This document shows positions 37,183-50,122 of a DNA stretch of 64,000 nucleotides, one piece after another (positions within the stretch are counted from its first letter, which is position 1; every line of letters starts with the position of its first letter). Below the pieces are notes generated by a model. That model searched no databases. It was not told the DNA's origin and was given only the letters and a program-made list of their open reading frames with translations. Source of the stretch: Acephala macrosclerotiorum (lineage: Eukaryota > Ascomycota > Leotiomycetes > Helotiales > Mollisiaceae); assembly GCA_014904845.1 (NCBI GenBank), contig MU119209.1:139380-203379 (forward strand). The letters run 5' to 3'. The translations under genes were made by a program, and so were the position numbers.

Positions 37183-40100
37183 GATGGCGATTTGAAAGAA
37201 GGTGCTGTACGAGAAGAAGATTGGTACAGAGCAAGAGGCAGCGGGTTCGAAGAGTTTTGTTTTTGAATGAGCGTATTCCGTGAATCGACTGGCAATTTGC
37301 GAATGTCTCTGGCGTTTGTGAATGATAGTGGGTGGGGGGCTGAGAATCGATAATCTCGGATGATCGAGGCTCTCGTGAAGAATGAACGTAAATGTACAAG
37401 TGTACGTGGCCGATGTCTCACGAAGGAAGGGAAAGACAGAAGATGCGTTGATGAGGTCGTGAAGAGAAAGGAAAGGCGGGAAAGATGGAGTTGAAGAAGT
37501 GCGAAGTGCGAAGGAGAAGTGGAGGGGCGGTTTGTGCCGTGCTGGGAAAAGACGACTGTCCGTAGAGCACGCCAGCAAGGGGCTGGCGGAACTGGCCAGG
37601 CACAAGGGGTCGATCGATGCCAATGACCAATGACCGCCCGAGGGTGCCTGACGATTGGCCGCTAGACTCCACTGCTGACACTAGCTCATCCTAGCCACGT
37701 TCGGAGATGCAGCCCAATTTTTCTCTGCTTTTTCTGGCCTGTGAAATCCTTCAACCTCTGCTTCGACCACGCCACGCCATGCAAGCCAAACCAAACGCAG
37801 TCAGCGAGCAACTGCTGCAGTTGGATGATATTTACAGCCCAGCCCGACCGGAGTTGCAATTGTTGCACACGACGACTGAGTCGGCGACACGTTGAGCGAG
37901 CACGCACGCACGCACCTGGTGGTCGTGTCGAGTTGCAAATATTCGGGAATGGCTTGACGGTGGTCCGAGTGATGTCGGCAGTGCAACAGGAAACAGCAGG
38001 GACTGAGCCGAACTGGGCAAGCTGAGCTGGCGTCCCTGAGATTGGGATCGGACGAACACGGCCAGACCAAGGCTGGAGTTGGCAGGCTGGCAAGGAACTC
38101 ACTTCCCTTTCATCTGCTGCTCCGCCTCGCTGTTTCATGCCAACCTCCAAGGGCGCCCCAGTGTCCGTCCCGCATGGGAAACAAACAGTTACCAAATCGG
38201 ATGCACGCGCTGATCCCACTATCCCTACAGGTTCGGCTCGAATGCTTCACCCTAACTCAACACTTCCCCGACTGCGCTTCCTATTCGCTGTTGCCCCTCG
38301 TCCAGTCACGTCCAAAAAAGGGGCCTCTTGGTCCAGAACACATGCTTTTCCATTCGACGGGATACGAAAAATGCGCGAAGAAAACCTATTGCAAAAAACT
38401 TGCTCAACCTCTTGACACAACGGCGTTAGATGGGATCTCAGTCCTACTTGATTACGGCATCTGCAGTACGGTGTGAGAGCTTGGAAGCCTCAGGTCGAGC
38501 ATCATGAGTGGCGTCACGTGGAATTGCAGAATAAACAGACCATGGCACGAACTTGGAACAAGCAGGCGTCGAAAATGTCACGGCTAGTGCTGCCGAAGAG
38601 TTAAGTTTGGCTAAAGATCTGACCTCAACTTCGAGTTTTGTCTTGGGCCGCGTAGCGAGAGAATCAGGTCTGAAAGCACTTCATTCGTCACCGTTGACAT
38701 GCACTGCGTATTGGGCAGGTTTTCAGCATGGTGTTACTTTCTTCAGTCCTGCAGAAGTCGTCGTAGGCTACTCTCTCCTTCCATATGCAGAATTCGGGTC
38801 ATCTACGCCTAGTTGCACCTTCCTGCTGCAATCGATTTCGCTCTGTTCAAGCCAACCTGAAAGTCATCAGAGTGGCTGAGAACATATGGCAGATAAATTG
38901 TCAGATTCTTTCCGAAATTCTTGGCGCCACCTCGATAAAATCACGGAAAGGTGTTCACTTGTTCCGGGTTTTGTCTTCAAACCTATTTCGCTTTTGAAAA
39001 TCTGGCTGAAACTCTCCTGGGGCGATGGAATCACCGGCCAGGAATTGACTCCTTATTGTCTGACCACGAAAGTCCAAGGAGTATGGCTGAGATCCGGTAT
39101 CTAATTATTACTTAGATAACTATATTTTGTAAAGTCCCTTAATTTCGTCCGGTATTGAGCAGGTTGGTTCCGCTGTTGGTGGGAGACATAAGGTTGAAAA
39201 TTGATGAGCGGTCAGCGTCACGGAATTGGTTCTGCAGATATGTTCTCCTAACGACTCTGAATTGCACTCCCCTCGAGTAAAAGGTTGACCTCTGTTTACC
39301 GAACCGGTTTACGCTTTCAATTCCTTTTCAATCATTTATTGCATTTGAGGATGTTTACCCCTGCATGGAGACTATCCATTCTGAGTTCCAATTTGATCGA
39401 CCCGCCATCTATTCTATCATTCCAGACTTGTTTTGCAGACCTAGCTAAATACAATTCGATATTTGTTACCATTGAGCGACCTTTCTCGCATTCCTTGATG
39501 TTCATATACTAGAGATCCGTTGCACTCACCTGCATCACCAGTGCCCCTCAAACCATTTGGATCACTTTAGTAGAGTTGTGTTTGTAGTATAGGTTGAATC
39601 CCATAAGCTTCACAGAGCTGTAGAATGCAGCTCCAATACTATTATCGAGTCTTGCTATGGCTCCCACCGTTCAGCTTTCGGAACTAGAATTGACGGCAAA
39701 CCTTCGTGCTTCAGCAGTCGACCCGAACTCTTCGCCGAAATCATGCTGCGCCCCCAACCTCTCGATCCATCTGGCGCCCAGGGCCTTCTCCTTAAGAATC
39801 TCGCGCATTTCGCATAATTATGTTCCTCGCCTTCCCGTGAATAGGTCATGGCAGTAAGTCTTCAGGAATGACTATCTCGCGTCTTGAGCACCTTGGAGCA
39901 GTTGGCGGGATGGTGGCAAGCACGCATAAACATCCAAAGGACGTCGACAGCGACTCGGAAAAGACTTGCCTGGTAAACAGCATTTCATTATACTTGCGAA
40001 GAGGTCAATCGTAAGAAGTTACGACCTTGAGATAACGGAGTGAAACTTCAATTATCATTACAAGCCCAGATCTCCGCAGCCTCGCACTGTACCAAATGTC

Positions 40101-41620
40101 GACACAGAAGGTCCAATGTCCAAGACGAAGCCAATGTCCTAGCATTGGTAAAGTATCAAGACGAGAATGTACCTTCAAAGCAAGAATATTAATGCCCTTC
40201 CAATGTCGATCATCAAGTCAGACATTGATCTCTGCTCGAGGGTCCAGAAACTTTTCGAACACTCTTCTCGACTCAATGTCCAACACGATTTCGCACGCCC
40301 AGATTCACTTCATGTTTCAATTTTCAATCGGATAACCGACTATCTTGCTTACTTGTTCCAATCCTTTTCATCTCATCTCAAATCCCGTTTCACATCTCAA
40401 CTCCTCTCAACTCTTCCATTTCCATCCCAACTCCGGATCTTTAAACAATACGATTCAAGTACTATACAGTAGATTATTCAACAATTCTCCGGGCCTCTTT
40501 TTCTCATTACCCCCTCCTCCAAACCCATCGAAACCCCATCACCTTCATCCCCTTTTCAACCGCCGCCCCCCAAACCCACCCCAAACCCCCCTATTTCGCT
40601 CGCCCCCCCCCCCCCAACCCCCAACACAGCCCCCCCAACTCAACCCCTGAGCCACCACTATGCACGAACATGCACAGCGCTTGCTTGCCACTCAGCCTCC
40701 AACCGCCGCTGCTGTACTCCAGAATATGTATGCAACGGCGTTACGCTTTTGTTGTTTCTGCAATTTTTAGAAAGATGAAGGATGTCTTGGAAGTAGCATT
40801 GTTGTGATGCGGTTTGAGGATTGTGATGAGATGGAAAAGGAGAAGTGTGTTTGAGAACTGTGATTCTGGCTATCTTTGGAAAGGACGTGGAGCGCTTGAG
40901 AATAGGAGAGGTGAGTGAGTTAGATGCAGGATAGGGGAGAAAGTTGACACCGAGAGTTTGGCGATCGTTGGTACGCTGAGAAAGGTATCGTGAGGTATTG
41001 AAAACGTGAACTTCAGACATCGCATGAATCACAGAATTACATCACGGAACATAGAAGTCGAATTTCAAGAGAATAGTACCCATTCCTTTTCCAGGCAAGG
41101 CCAGTATAATTACACATCCGTAAACAAATCCTCCTACATCCATGCTACGCCTTGCAGCCAATTAGAAGCCCCGCAAAGCCCATATTCATCCCTCCTGTTT
41201 TCAAGCTACCAGAGCGTACCCATCTATCCTCCGTTCCGTCCACTCCCTTAGCGGTCAATCCATCGTCCGTAGTAATCATCTAAGCGAACCGCGGTCGTGT
41301 ACGATGACTTTTATCCCTCCCTTCCAAAACCTAAATACATGAGAGGAACAGCCATACATCAAAGCTAGCCGGAATGAAAAAGGCATTAGGCAGGCGAGTA
41401 GCACAGTGGTATATAAAAAGCAAACGCTATGCAAAAGGCCCCTCCCAGTCCCAGAAACGTAATTACAATTGTTTTGGTGCGAAACAGCAAATTGCTGGAA
41501 AGTTGGTTTGCATAGAGACGACGTGGGTATATGAAGAAGACTCGTTGAGAATCGGCCGTGGTAGAGAACTTGATATGCGTGATGAGAGTTCAATTATCTT
41601 TCGTGTGTTGCATGAGGACC
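37183..41620. other. 4.4-kb gene-poor region upstream of the expansin-like gene
   Basis: Starts with a CT-rich 5' leader (to about 37620). Beyond that, only short overlapping frames are present (for example 38042-38476 and 39657-39857), none with motifs or splice logic. 40440-40660 is strongly C-rich (listed separately). The right end is the 3' flank of the Zn2Cys6-acetyltransferase gene. No RNA gene is recognised. Confidence 0.4.
40505..40650 (-). repeat. C-rich tract with G-quadruplex potential on minus strand
   Basis: Within about 145 bp there are at least eight runs of three or more C on the plus strand. They include runs of about 13, 7 and 6, separated by short AAA/AA spacers. The minus strand would therefore meet the usual pattern for G-quadruplex formation and the plus strand that of an i-motif. 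Confidence 0.55.
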
Positions 41621-44090
41621 TCATGAGACGTAGATGCCTCGCATTACTCGAGCAGGATTGCCGCAGACGACTGTGTAGGATGGGACGTCCTATAGAGAGC
41701 AATTAGTATGATGTATTCGGAAGACAGTAGAGTTTACTCACTCTCGTGACGACGGAACCAGCCCCCACCGTACTTCCCTTGCCAATCGTACGTCCAGGTA
41801 AGATGGTCACACCACCACCAATCCAAACGTCAGCTTCGATAGTAATCTTTCGTCCATAATTTGGTCCTCGAGAGCCCAATCTCCGCTTTGGATCGATAGG
41901 TAACGTCGCAGTATAGATGTTCACGTTTGGTCCAATGTGACATCTATCGCCAATTTCGACCTCGCAAGTATCTAGAATAGTGCAGTTCTTTCCGATGGCA
42001 ACATCTTGACCAATGCTAATATTGTACCCATAGTCGCAGTTGAATGGCGCCTCGACCACAACATTGTCACCAACTCGACCGACAGGCGTGATAGGCGAAG
42101 CTTGTGTTGGTGAGATGACTTGCTCTCGAGGTTGAAGGATGTCTCGAAAGAGGCGAGCACGCTCTTCTGGCGACACGCCATTGTTTGGATTGGTGCTGCT
42201 GTTGAATCGCCAACAAGCTCCGTTGCATCGTTCACGCTCGAGTACAAGCTCTTTGTCAAATGGAAAGTAGTGCTGACCTGCAAGCATTTGTTCCTTCTGT
42301 GTGCGTGGCCGGTTTGTGGGTGTAAGATTGGACAACGCTAGCTGTGCCGTAACTTGGGGGTTGGTGCTGTGTGGGCTATTCGCGTGCATCTGGGGATGCA
42401 GTATCTGTGGCAGAGTTGATGATGCGGATTGCGGTGTACCAGTATCCGAGTCGGCTCTTGGGTCCTGTCTCGAGAGATCATGCAGCGGGCCGACGCGGTC
42501 ATACGCATTCTTCGGCTGTCGGTCTGGATACGCACTACTTGACGCTGTGACTGGTGTTGGTATCTGCTGATTGTAAGAGATAGCAGATAATCTATTGTTC
42601 TCTGGACTGGCAACTGAAGCACTGGGAATTGTCGATGCACTTGGTTGCTCATCATCCATGCCAATATGGCGCCCATGCTGAGGATCGACACGCAGATTCT
42701 GACCACGATACCCAGGCAATGGTTCTCTGCGAGGCTGCGATAAGTGAGGAGCGTATGGCGACGAAGATGAATATGGTGAATTCTCGTATTCAGTCTTCGA
42801 TTGCAGGGGTATCGGTGCTGCTTTCTGTTCCGTCTTTGGCCATTGGCCACGCTGCTGATACCCCGAACAAACGAAGCCTCCTCTTAAGCAATTGTTGCCT
42901 GCAACAATAATCAGTACGGCTTGCATCATTTGGGAAAGAAACATACACTCTGGTCGGCTCTCATCGCATTTCTTCTTCCGCCGCCGACAAGTCATGCATC
43001 CGGTCTTGGTTCGGTTGCTAAAGTTTCGCTTTCGCTTCTTTGGATCGGATTGCGCAGACATCTCTCTGTTGCTGTACCCGTAAGGATTTACTGATCTATC
43101 CTCATCAGGACTCCCGTAACCCCGTTGCGCATCCATATTTTGCGATGCTCTTTGAAGGGCTTCTCCCAATTGTTCGTCAGACGTCAGATGTGGTAGTGGA
43201 TACTGTCGCGCGTGCCACGAGTCATTTCCATGACCACTATCACGGTGCTCTTCTTGCGAGGCCATGAATTGCCTATACTGAGACTCCGCATAAGGATCTC
43301 GTTGTTCAATTGAGGATGCCGGACGCATTGCATCGTCCCGAGGTGTATCTGACTCCGTGGTCGCTGTCGTCGCCGTAGTAGGTGTTTGTTTCGTGGACGA
43401 TGGCAAGGCGTGATTGTGGTATGAATTTGCGGAAGATGAATTATGCTCTATGGATCCTGATCGTTTACGCTTGTGAGACTCATTAGGATCGGAGTACGGA
43501 TTTGGAGGCTGATATGGATGCCTGTCTCCATTTGACGGCGGTAACCAATCCTCTCGTTGGCTTGTCGTAGTCGTGATTGTCAGCTTTTCTTGTCCTGGTG
43601 GTGATATCCGTGGTTGACCATTCGACCTCTCATCCGAGCCTCTTCGCGAAGCTCCATTCGAATTCACAGGACCGGGGCCGGCCACTGAAGGTTCCTTTCC
43701 ATTCACAGCGGTGAAACGAGAAGTTGGCGATTCAGGCTGACCACTCGTACCCTGCTCTTCTGCCGCTGTCGATGCCATCTGAGAGGTAATGACTGGATGT
43801 TCGGATTGGCTAGCAAGTCCGGAATCTCTATCACGTCCTAGAATCTCCCTGGCAAGATTGACGAGATCCAAACCACCAGGTTGAGCTCTGTATGACGCCG
43901 TGGTGTCTGGTAGTTTCAAGGCAAACGAGCCCTCTCCTTGTCGCAAAGGTGCGGACTGGAGTTGGGTGAAAGTAGCCAGCTTCTCGATTTTCAAGGACAA
44001 GTTAGTAAAGTAACCGAGTCTAACTCCTAGCGGTTTGGAAGTCGCGAATTTGTTGACAACCTCTTTCTCTCACAAACCCTTGCCAAACAT
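41621..44090 (-). CDS. Zn2Cys6 transcription factor fused to hexapeptide acetyltransferase
   Basis: Model exons: 44090-44078 (MFGKG, tentative), 44026-42947, 42898-41742, 41689-41621, about 772 residues. If the first exon is wrong, the start is the ATG at 43778 (685 residues). A long Ser/Pro/Gln-rich N-terminus leads to a Zn2Cys6 binuclear cluster, GCMTCRRRKKKCDESRPEC, completed across a 48-nt intron by NNC and FVC. A disordered middle follows. The C-terminal about 200 residues are a maltose O-acetyltransferase/NodL-type enzyme: the Mac motif (KEQMLAGQHYFPFDKEL) and left-handed beta-helix hexapeptides (VEIGDRCHIGPNVNIYT, DVWIGGGVTILPG, GKGSTVGAGSVVTR), ending DVPSYTVVCGNPARVMRG. It joins a nuclear DNA-binding module to an apparently complete acetyl-CoA acetyltransferase. 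The intact last exon is recovered by splicing at 41742/41689. Confidence 0.88.
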
Positions 44091-45375
44091 CAGCCGAGTC
44101 GACACGCCACTGCCAGAACCTCCAAAATCCTCTGTCAAGTTCGTAAATTCGTTCTCGTCGCTTGCTTCTTCGATCTTGTCAGTGTACTCGTTCTTTTCTT
44201 CTCTTGCTCTTTTTTTCGCGCTCCTCCCTCACGTGTCGTTATTAGCCTCCAATCCACCGGCGATCACTGAAGACAAGAAGTCACTGGCAAACTCCTAGTC
44301 CCTCGAGACTCTCCCGAACTTCAATTTGGCCTCCTCCTTGCTGCTGTTCCCGAATCTTGCCTCTGTCCACTGGTTTTGCGCTGCGTCGATTTGGTGCTGA
44401 CGGTCGGCCCAAACTGGAGATACCGGCTATGGATGGAAAGAGTGACTGTTGTCGAGATGATGCCTAGGAAATCGAATATATGCGAGACCTTTCACAGTTC
44501 ATACGAAAATAATGTCGAAATCAAAACGCGATGAACGGCTTTCGTTGAAAGGTCGCCCTGATTGCGGTGGTGAGGGATCCCGAGTGGCGCGCCTTGCGTG
44601 TCAAATAGATAGAGAACGTCAGAAAACAGGACTAGACTTCCCCAACTCCCCCAAATTTCCCACTCGATCGTTCCGTGGACTCGAATTCCAATTGCGCCGT
44701 CGTCGATACAGCAAAGTAATTCAGTTCGTAGGGTTTCTTCACGTGGCGCAGCCGCAACAGAATTAGCAGAAAGACGAGGACCGGCCAAGTCGTGCTATGG
44801 GTTCCTGCTGCGTTCTCGTTTCCGGCGCGCCTGATTCCTCTCCTGGTCCCTCGAGTCAGTGCGGAAAACGGTGTCACAGCCGAAATCCGGGTGTTTCTTG
44901 CAGACGTGGACGTGCTCTGGGATGTGCTCTGGGAATTCTGGTTGAAGAACTGCGAATGATGACCCAGCGGTTTGGTAACGGAGGACGCAAAGATTCGTCG
45001 CCGTTTGGGGCTGCTGCCAATATATTGACGCTCGCCTGTGGCTCGTAGTGGCAGTGGCTCGTAGAACATTCGTCATGGGGTTGCCGTGCCCCTCCCAGCA
45101 GCAGCCCAGCGCTCACTCGCCAGAACCCCAGCAATGTGTCCCCAGTCCGCGTCCTGGCCTATCCCGGGCTGTCCCTCCCTAGCTAGCCCAGATTCAGAGT
45201 CCATATCGCGCGCCTATTGCGGGACCTCGTCGCTAAGGGCAAGGGGGAAAGACGAGGAGGGAGGGGCCACCAACAGGCTCTCTGGCTCTGGCGGTTCAGC
45301 TTGCGGCCTCACCTCCCCCCTCGACGCCCTAGGGCCTGCTGCGTCAGACCGACACTAGCCTCGAAACATGCCCTC

Positions 45376-45424
45376 CAAGCAGGCAATCATCAAGCAGGCA
45401 ATCATTAAGCAAGCAAGCAAGCAA
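45376..45424. repeat. short tandem repeats
   Basis: Two imperfect copies of a 15-bp unit containing AAGCAGGCAATCAT are followed by about four copies of AAGC. A simple slippage-type repeat in the gene-poor region. Confidence 0.6.
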
Positions 45425-45816
45425 GCCATCTGCAATCATTCAATCAATCGACGAGACTAGTCCGGTATTCAAGGGTGCTCTGCACAGCATCATGATTCAC
45501 TGGACGAAAGGAGTCGCACTACAGGAAATTCTACGATTCCGCGCCATTCGAGACTGGGCTGGCCCTGGGTAGCGAGCGGACCGCATCGATCCTCCTCGGC
45601 TCTCCTCGCGTCTACAACCTTAAGTCCTGTTGCTGCCCTCACGATCGAATTATCCAGAGTGATCCACCTCTGCTTCACGCATGATGATTGCGGTGGATAT
45701 GGCCGCATGGGCTCGCACCTAGATATGCGAACGAGCGGAGCGAGCGGGATCTCTCCTCCAGGACACCAGCATATCCGTCAGTATGTGCGAGATGAGGTGC
45801 ATATGACAAGGCCTGG

Positions 45817-45842
45817 CGAGGCATGGCATGGCATGGCATGGC
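45817..45842. repeat. pentanucleotide repeat (GGCAT)n
   Basis: Four to five tandem copies of GGCAT. A simple microsatellite without an evident function. Confidence 0.6.
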
Positions 45843-48649
45843 ACCTCGCAATGTTGAGTGCGCTCTGCTCGGAAAGATGGGAAGCCTCTCAGTCTGGCTG
45901 GCGCCAGCAGATCAGGGCTCGAGAGCCATCACTTACAGCACTAGTACGAGTCGTCAACACCCTCCATGATCTAGTTCTGCTCGTACAAGTTTAGTTAGAA
46001 CTGACCCATACTGCCTCCTGGAGCCCCGCTGCTTCACACAGATGAACAGAAAATATGCGCGATACTCGGTAGGGACCTCGACCAGGCTCCTTGCCCGCCA
46101 CTCACATCCAAGCCTTACACGACCAGCTGAGCGGATGCTCACTTTGCTCTTGCAGCAGCGCCCTTCTGAGGCACATCGACTCTGCTACGGCTGCCATCCC
46201 TGCTCTACAGCCTCATTGGACGCGCCTCCAAAGTGTGCGCCGGCGTTTACTATCTTGATTAGGAAAGGCTGCTAGTTGTGCGAGGCCAAGCCTTCTCCAG
46301 ACGCACACCAACTGCGTGTGCCAGAAAAACTGATATCACCAGGGCATCACCGTACCGCACTCCAAGACATCGAGAACAGATATCACACAGGAGCAACACA
46401 GGTTCGTGGCGGTGTTCAGGCGTCGTCCATTGTGGCACGCAGCGGCAGCACACCTGCAGTAGTTCAGCACAGCAGCACCTCCAGTCAACCGTTTGGCGCG
46501 TTGGTCTCGCTGAGACGTTGCCAATGGCCTCGTGGACCTGGGCAAAGAAACTCCCAAAGGACGCACTCATTCGGATATGAATTATTGTTCTATCGGGTAA
46601 TTTGCAGCAAGAAATACAGTACCTTGGATGTACGTAAAGACTCCTGCCGCTTCAATCCCTGCACGCATGAAGATGACAATGATGAGCAAACCGACACGAT
46701 GCCCGAGGATGAGGTGGGATGGAAGGTCTAAGTCGAGTTCCCCTTGCCCTCATCCAGTCCGGCTGCGTCTCTCTGAAACAATGCTCCGATGGGATCAGGG
46801 CAGGGATACGTGACAGGAATAGCAGTGGGAGATCGCAACCACGCGTGGGGAGCTTGCGAAATTGCGGGTATCGTGATGGCATGAGACGGGAATCAACAAA
46901 TACTGTATTGGGAGGCTGAATGGTTGGATGGATGGTTGGGTCTGAAAAAGGGTTAGGAATACGGATGGTGTTGGAGATGTGGTCGATTGCAATTGATGAT
47001 GGGGCGGGGTGCCATGGGTCAGAGCCTTGAAGGCTTGAGCAGCAGAAAACGGCAGACGGCAGAAAGGGCTGCACCGGATGAGCTAGGCGACCGCGTCTTT
47101 TCGCTTCCGTCGCCTGAGACAAAGTTGCTTGAAGCGCTGCGAAACCTGCTGGGATCAGCTGTCTATGGCCAACCAACTTCTGATTCCACCAGAGCAAAAG
47201 GATAAAATGCTGAGGTCCATCTTGTGCCCCGCGAGACCCTGATCTCAACCGCTGTGTCGCGCTCAACAAGCACTCTCATCCAGTCCTAGAGGCAGAACCC
47301 TCGCACTAATCCAGGGGGTTTCTAACCCTGGGGATGCCTCGATTTGACCAATATCCCGATGAGGACATGGTGATTGTCCTCGTTTGAAAAGCAAATAACG
47401 TCAACAGGCGGGCGTAAGGGTATGTAAGAAACGGATCGTAATACTGCCGGCAGATACCATCAACCGCTCTATAGATCTGCTCAGCACACACAGGTTTATG
47501 GAAATGCGGTCCTAAAGCAGGAAAGCTCCGTTTCCTTGCAACAATCTGCCCGCGAATCATCAGGACGAGACCGAGTATTGCGACCACAGGGCGAGAAAGT
47601 GTAAATCGAGACTCGATTAAGCGCGGTGTGACCGCTTCCTTCACCGACCTCCCGTCTTCCCAAAACGTGAATGCCCAGATTCGTTCCTTCTTTTACATAT
47701 CTGCTTCATCGTCCGCTTGCAGTTGGTTTGCTGTGCCCCGCTACCGCATCTCTGATCACACCCAAAAAGACTCGTTTAATACTCCCTTTTTCTATGCGTG
47801 TGGCGTGTGATTGTTGGAGAGGGCTCCAATAACCTAGCAAGTGTCGCGGGGGACGTTCTGCAGGTTTCGCGGGCATCGTTCACATCGACCAGGATGCTGC
47901 GGAGTGGCTTGATTTCTCGTGGCCTCGTGATAGAGCCTGTCTTCTCGGGTAGCCAGTCAAGCGACAGTGCCACAAACTCTGCTTCTGTCTTTGCACACTT
48001 TTAGCCGCCTGGATGGCCCGTTATCCCTATATTACAACCTGTTATACCCGGTTCTCCCATCTTACGGAGGGCCCGTCTCCCATGCGTCAGGTTTCATCTT
48101 GCGGACTGGGTACCGAGGCAAGAGCACCCGTACTTAGTACCGCTTACCGATCATGCTCACTTTGACGCGTAGAATTGTCTATTTTTGCACTGGCGGATAT
48201 CAGCGCATCTCGATCGCGGCAGAGACGAGGGTACCCAGTCACGTGTGCATATTCTCGGACTTCCAACACCGTGATTCGTCTTGATATTACAGATACTAAT
48301 TGCCAACATTTGGATGCTCAGTATAATAAGGCTCTGTCCCATGCGAACAGAATGCCCAGTTCGGTGATTGTGAAGGGGCAGTTCCGCCAATCATAAATCC
48401 AAGATCTCGTTCTTCTACACCAATCACAACCAACATCTCTCTCTACCTTTAAACTGGTTCAATATCTACAACTTTGCATTCTCTATGACTCAGATCAAAC
48501 ACTGCATACAAAAATACTTACCAAAGGCCATCAAACATTTGGGTTATTCGTTTCAGAAGCAGTGTCGTTGGAATTTGCCAATCAGATTGCAGGTACATAG
48601 CCGCGCGCCTCTCCAAGCTTCCCCTTTTCTCTAAACTGCTCGCGAACAT

Positions 48650-49050
48650 TCAACGCCAAATTCTCATCGTACATAATCTTTCTCCATTCAGAAGACTCTC
48701 TGCTACACCCTCACAGGTCTTCAACGTCAGACCTGCATGCTGCAGACGCCATCCTACACAATTTCTTACTCCAAGCTTAAATTTAGCTGTGGTACCTGCA
48801 TCGGTCAGAATGGCGTCTGCGGGAGGACGGCCAGGCCAGCGTCTCGCTCGGGAGATCACGATAGTTCGCAGAAAACGTCAATTATCGAAGGGTTACCCGG
48901 GACATGTGGCTTGACCCAGGATTGACGATCGGCGCGTGGATAGAATGGAGGGTATGCAAGGTACACTTCCACAGTCTCAGGGTCCGGTAACGTCATAAGG
49001 CTGACGGGCTGTGGCGATGAGGTTAAACGCTGCTGCAGGGCTGCCAACAT
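48650..49050 (-). pseudogene. cytochrome P450-like relic (C-terminal part)
   Basis: On the minus strand a fragment reads FKLGVRNCVGWRLQHAGLTL, which fits the P450 haem-binding signature FxxGxRxCxG and the helix after it. About 50 codons upstream, in another frame, is HVPGNPSIIDVFC followed by RSPE. This resembles the VPGxTxVxV...YRSPE segment that precedes the haem loop in fungal P450s. Frameshifts and stops separate the pieces and no N-terminal half is visible. Composition is otherwise unremarkable. I infer a heavily degraded P450 copy; chance resemblance is possible because the matches are short. Confidence 0.4.
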
Positions 49051-50122
49051 GCTGGCGCTTGAAGATTATCCATTGAAGCGCCACCCCCTGGACAGATTTC
49101 CCCTAGAAGTACACAATACACGCTAAGTCACTTTGAGGAACATATACAGGAGAGAGACCAGCGTCTATGCGCGATGACGAGGTCGAGGTACCTATTCTTG
49201 TCTCGTTCTGTCACCGAACAAGTTGAAACGGGGTTGGCAATGGGCTGGATGGAGATAATAACCCGAAGGTACGGAGAAACGCAGGCACGCACATCTCATC
49301 ACATATCTCTAACACAGATCCTGCAGGCATAAGATGCAAGATGAGGACACCCTCCAACCTAATCTTTAGTTTCCAACAGATTCCCCCGATTGCCTAGAAA
49401 GTTCTGGTATAGTGGTATTCTTAGCATTTATCCGTGCCTTTTTCTGGACCTGAAGCGCGGAAAGCCTATTTCAACCTCTGTTGCTGTTGACGAAAAGATA
49501 TGAAGTACATTTTATGCGCTGTCCTTCTATTTCTGTGGGAGCCAAGATGGCTTACCGATGCTGGGACAGCGCTTAGGTCATCATTGTACTCGCTGTCGTT
49601 AGGAGAATATGTTTGTTGGGTCTTTTATATAAATGGTTCGAAGCCTCCAATCACGCGTGCGAGATCAGTGACGCGAGGCTATTCTTAGTACAAACTTTGA
49701 GCTCGAAGCTCTCATGTACCCTTTCTAATCGTTCTTGGAATATTACGCTTTTCCAACAACTCGAAAATGTAAGTTCGTTTTCTGCAGAGTATCACCAACA
49801 TTTCGCAGCCTATTTCCCAACCTATTTCCCAGCTATATCAACCCTAGATTTCACTCTGATCGTTATCTATTCATGGCTGAGGTCGTTCTATCGTCTACGT
49901 TATTGGATGTCGAACTCGACTCGGAAGATTGTGGTGCGGATCCGGATGCGATTCGAGCTCCAACAGATACACAGGCGGTTACTTGCCTCTACATCATCTT
50001 CAATCCAATACAGATGGCCGCCTTACGATATCCGACTTCGCCCTAGTTCCAGACTCCCAGGATGCTCTTACAAAGGGCAAGTGTTCGATGCCGATTTTCA
50101 AAATCACGTGTTTCATCCACCA
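49051..50122. other. intergenic, possibly relic DNA
   Basis: Overlapping plus-strand frames at 49500-50180 share the same DNA in three frames and show no family motif. Further remnants of the neighbouring relics may lie here, but none can be supported. Confidence 0.3.

Larger units (their letters stand above)
44091..48649. other. 4.6-kb gene-poor region
   Basis: The leader and promoter of the fusion gene lie at the left, followed by GC-rich DNA with many overlapping frames of 60-205 codons on both strands (for example 46652-47269 on minus). None has motifs, splice logic or biased composition. Two small tandem repeats are listed separately. A long non-coding transcript cannot be excluded. Confidence 0.35.

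Noticed and set aside
36295..37623. A 442-codon open frame that would extend the expansin-like protein 147 residues upstream
   Set aside because: The upstream part begins at TTG, not ATG, is pyrimidine-rich leader-like sequence, and the ATG at 37182 is followed at once by a good signal peptide.
41703..41742. Acetyltransferase C-terminus VSKLYCLPNTSY as the natural end
   Set aside because: It is intron read-through; splicing GTGAGT at 41741 to 41689 gives the family-typical ending.
46652..47269. 205-codon minus-strand frame in the gene-poor region
   Set aside because: Composition is not protein-like, there is no recognisable motif, and plus-strand frames overlap it.
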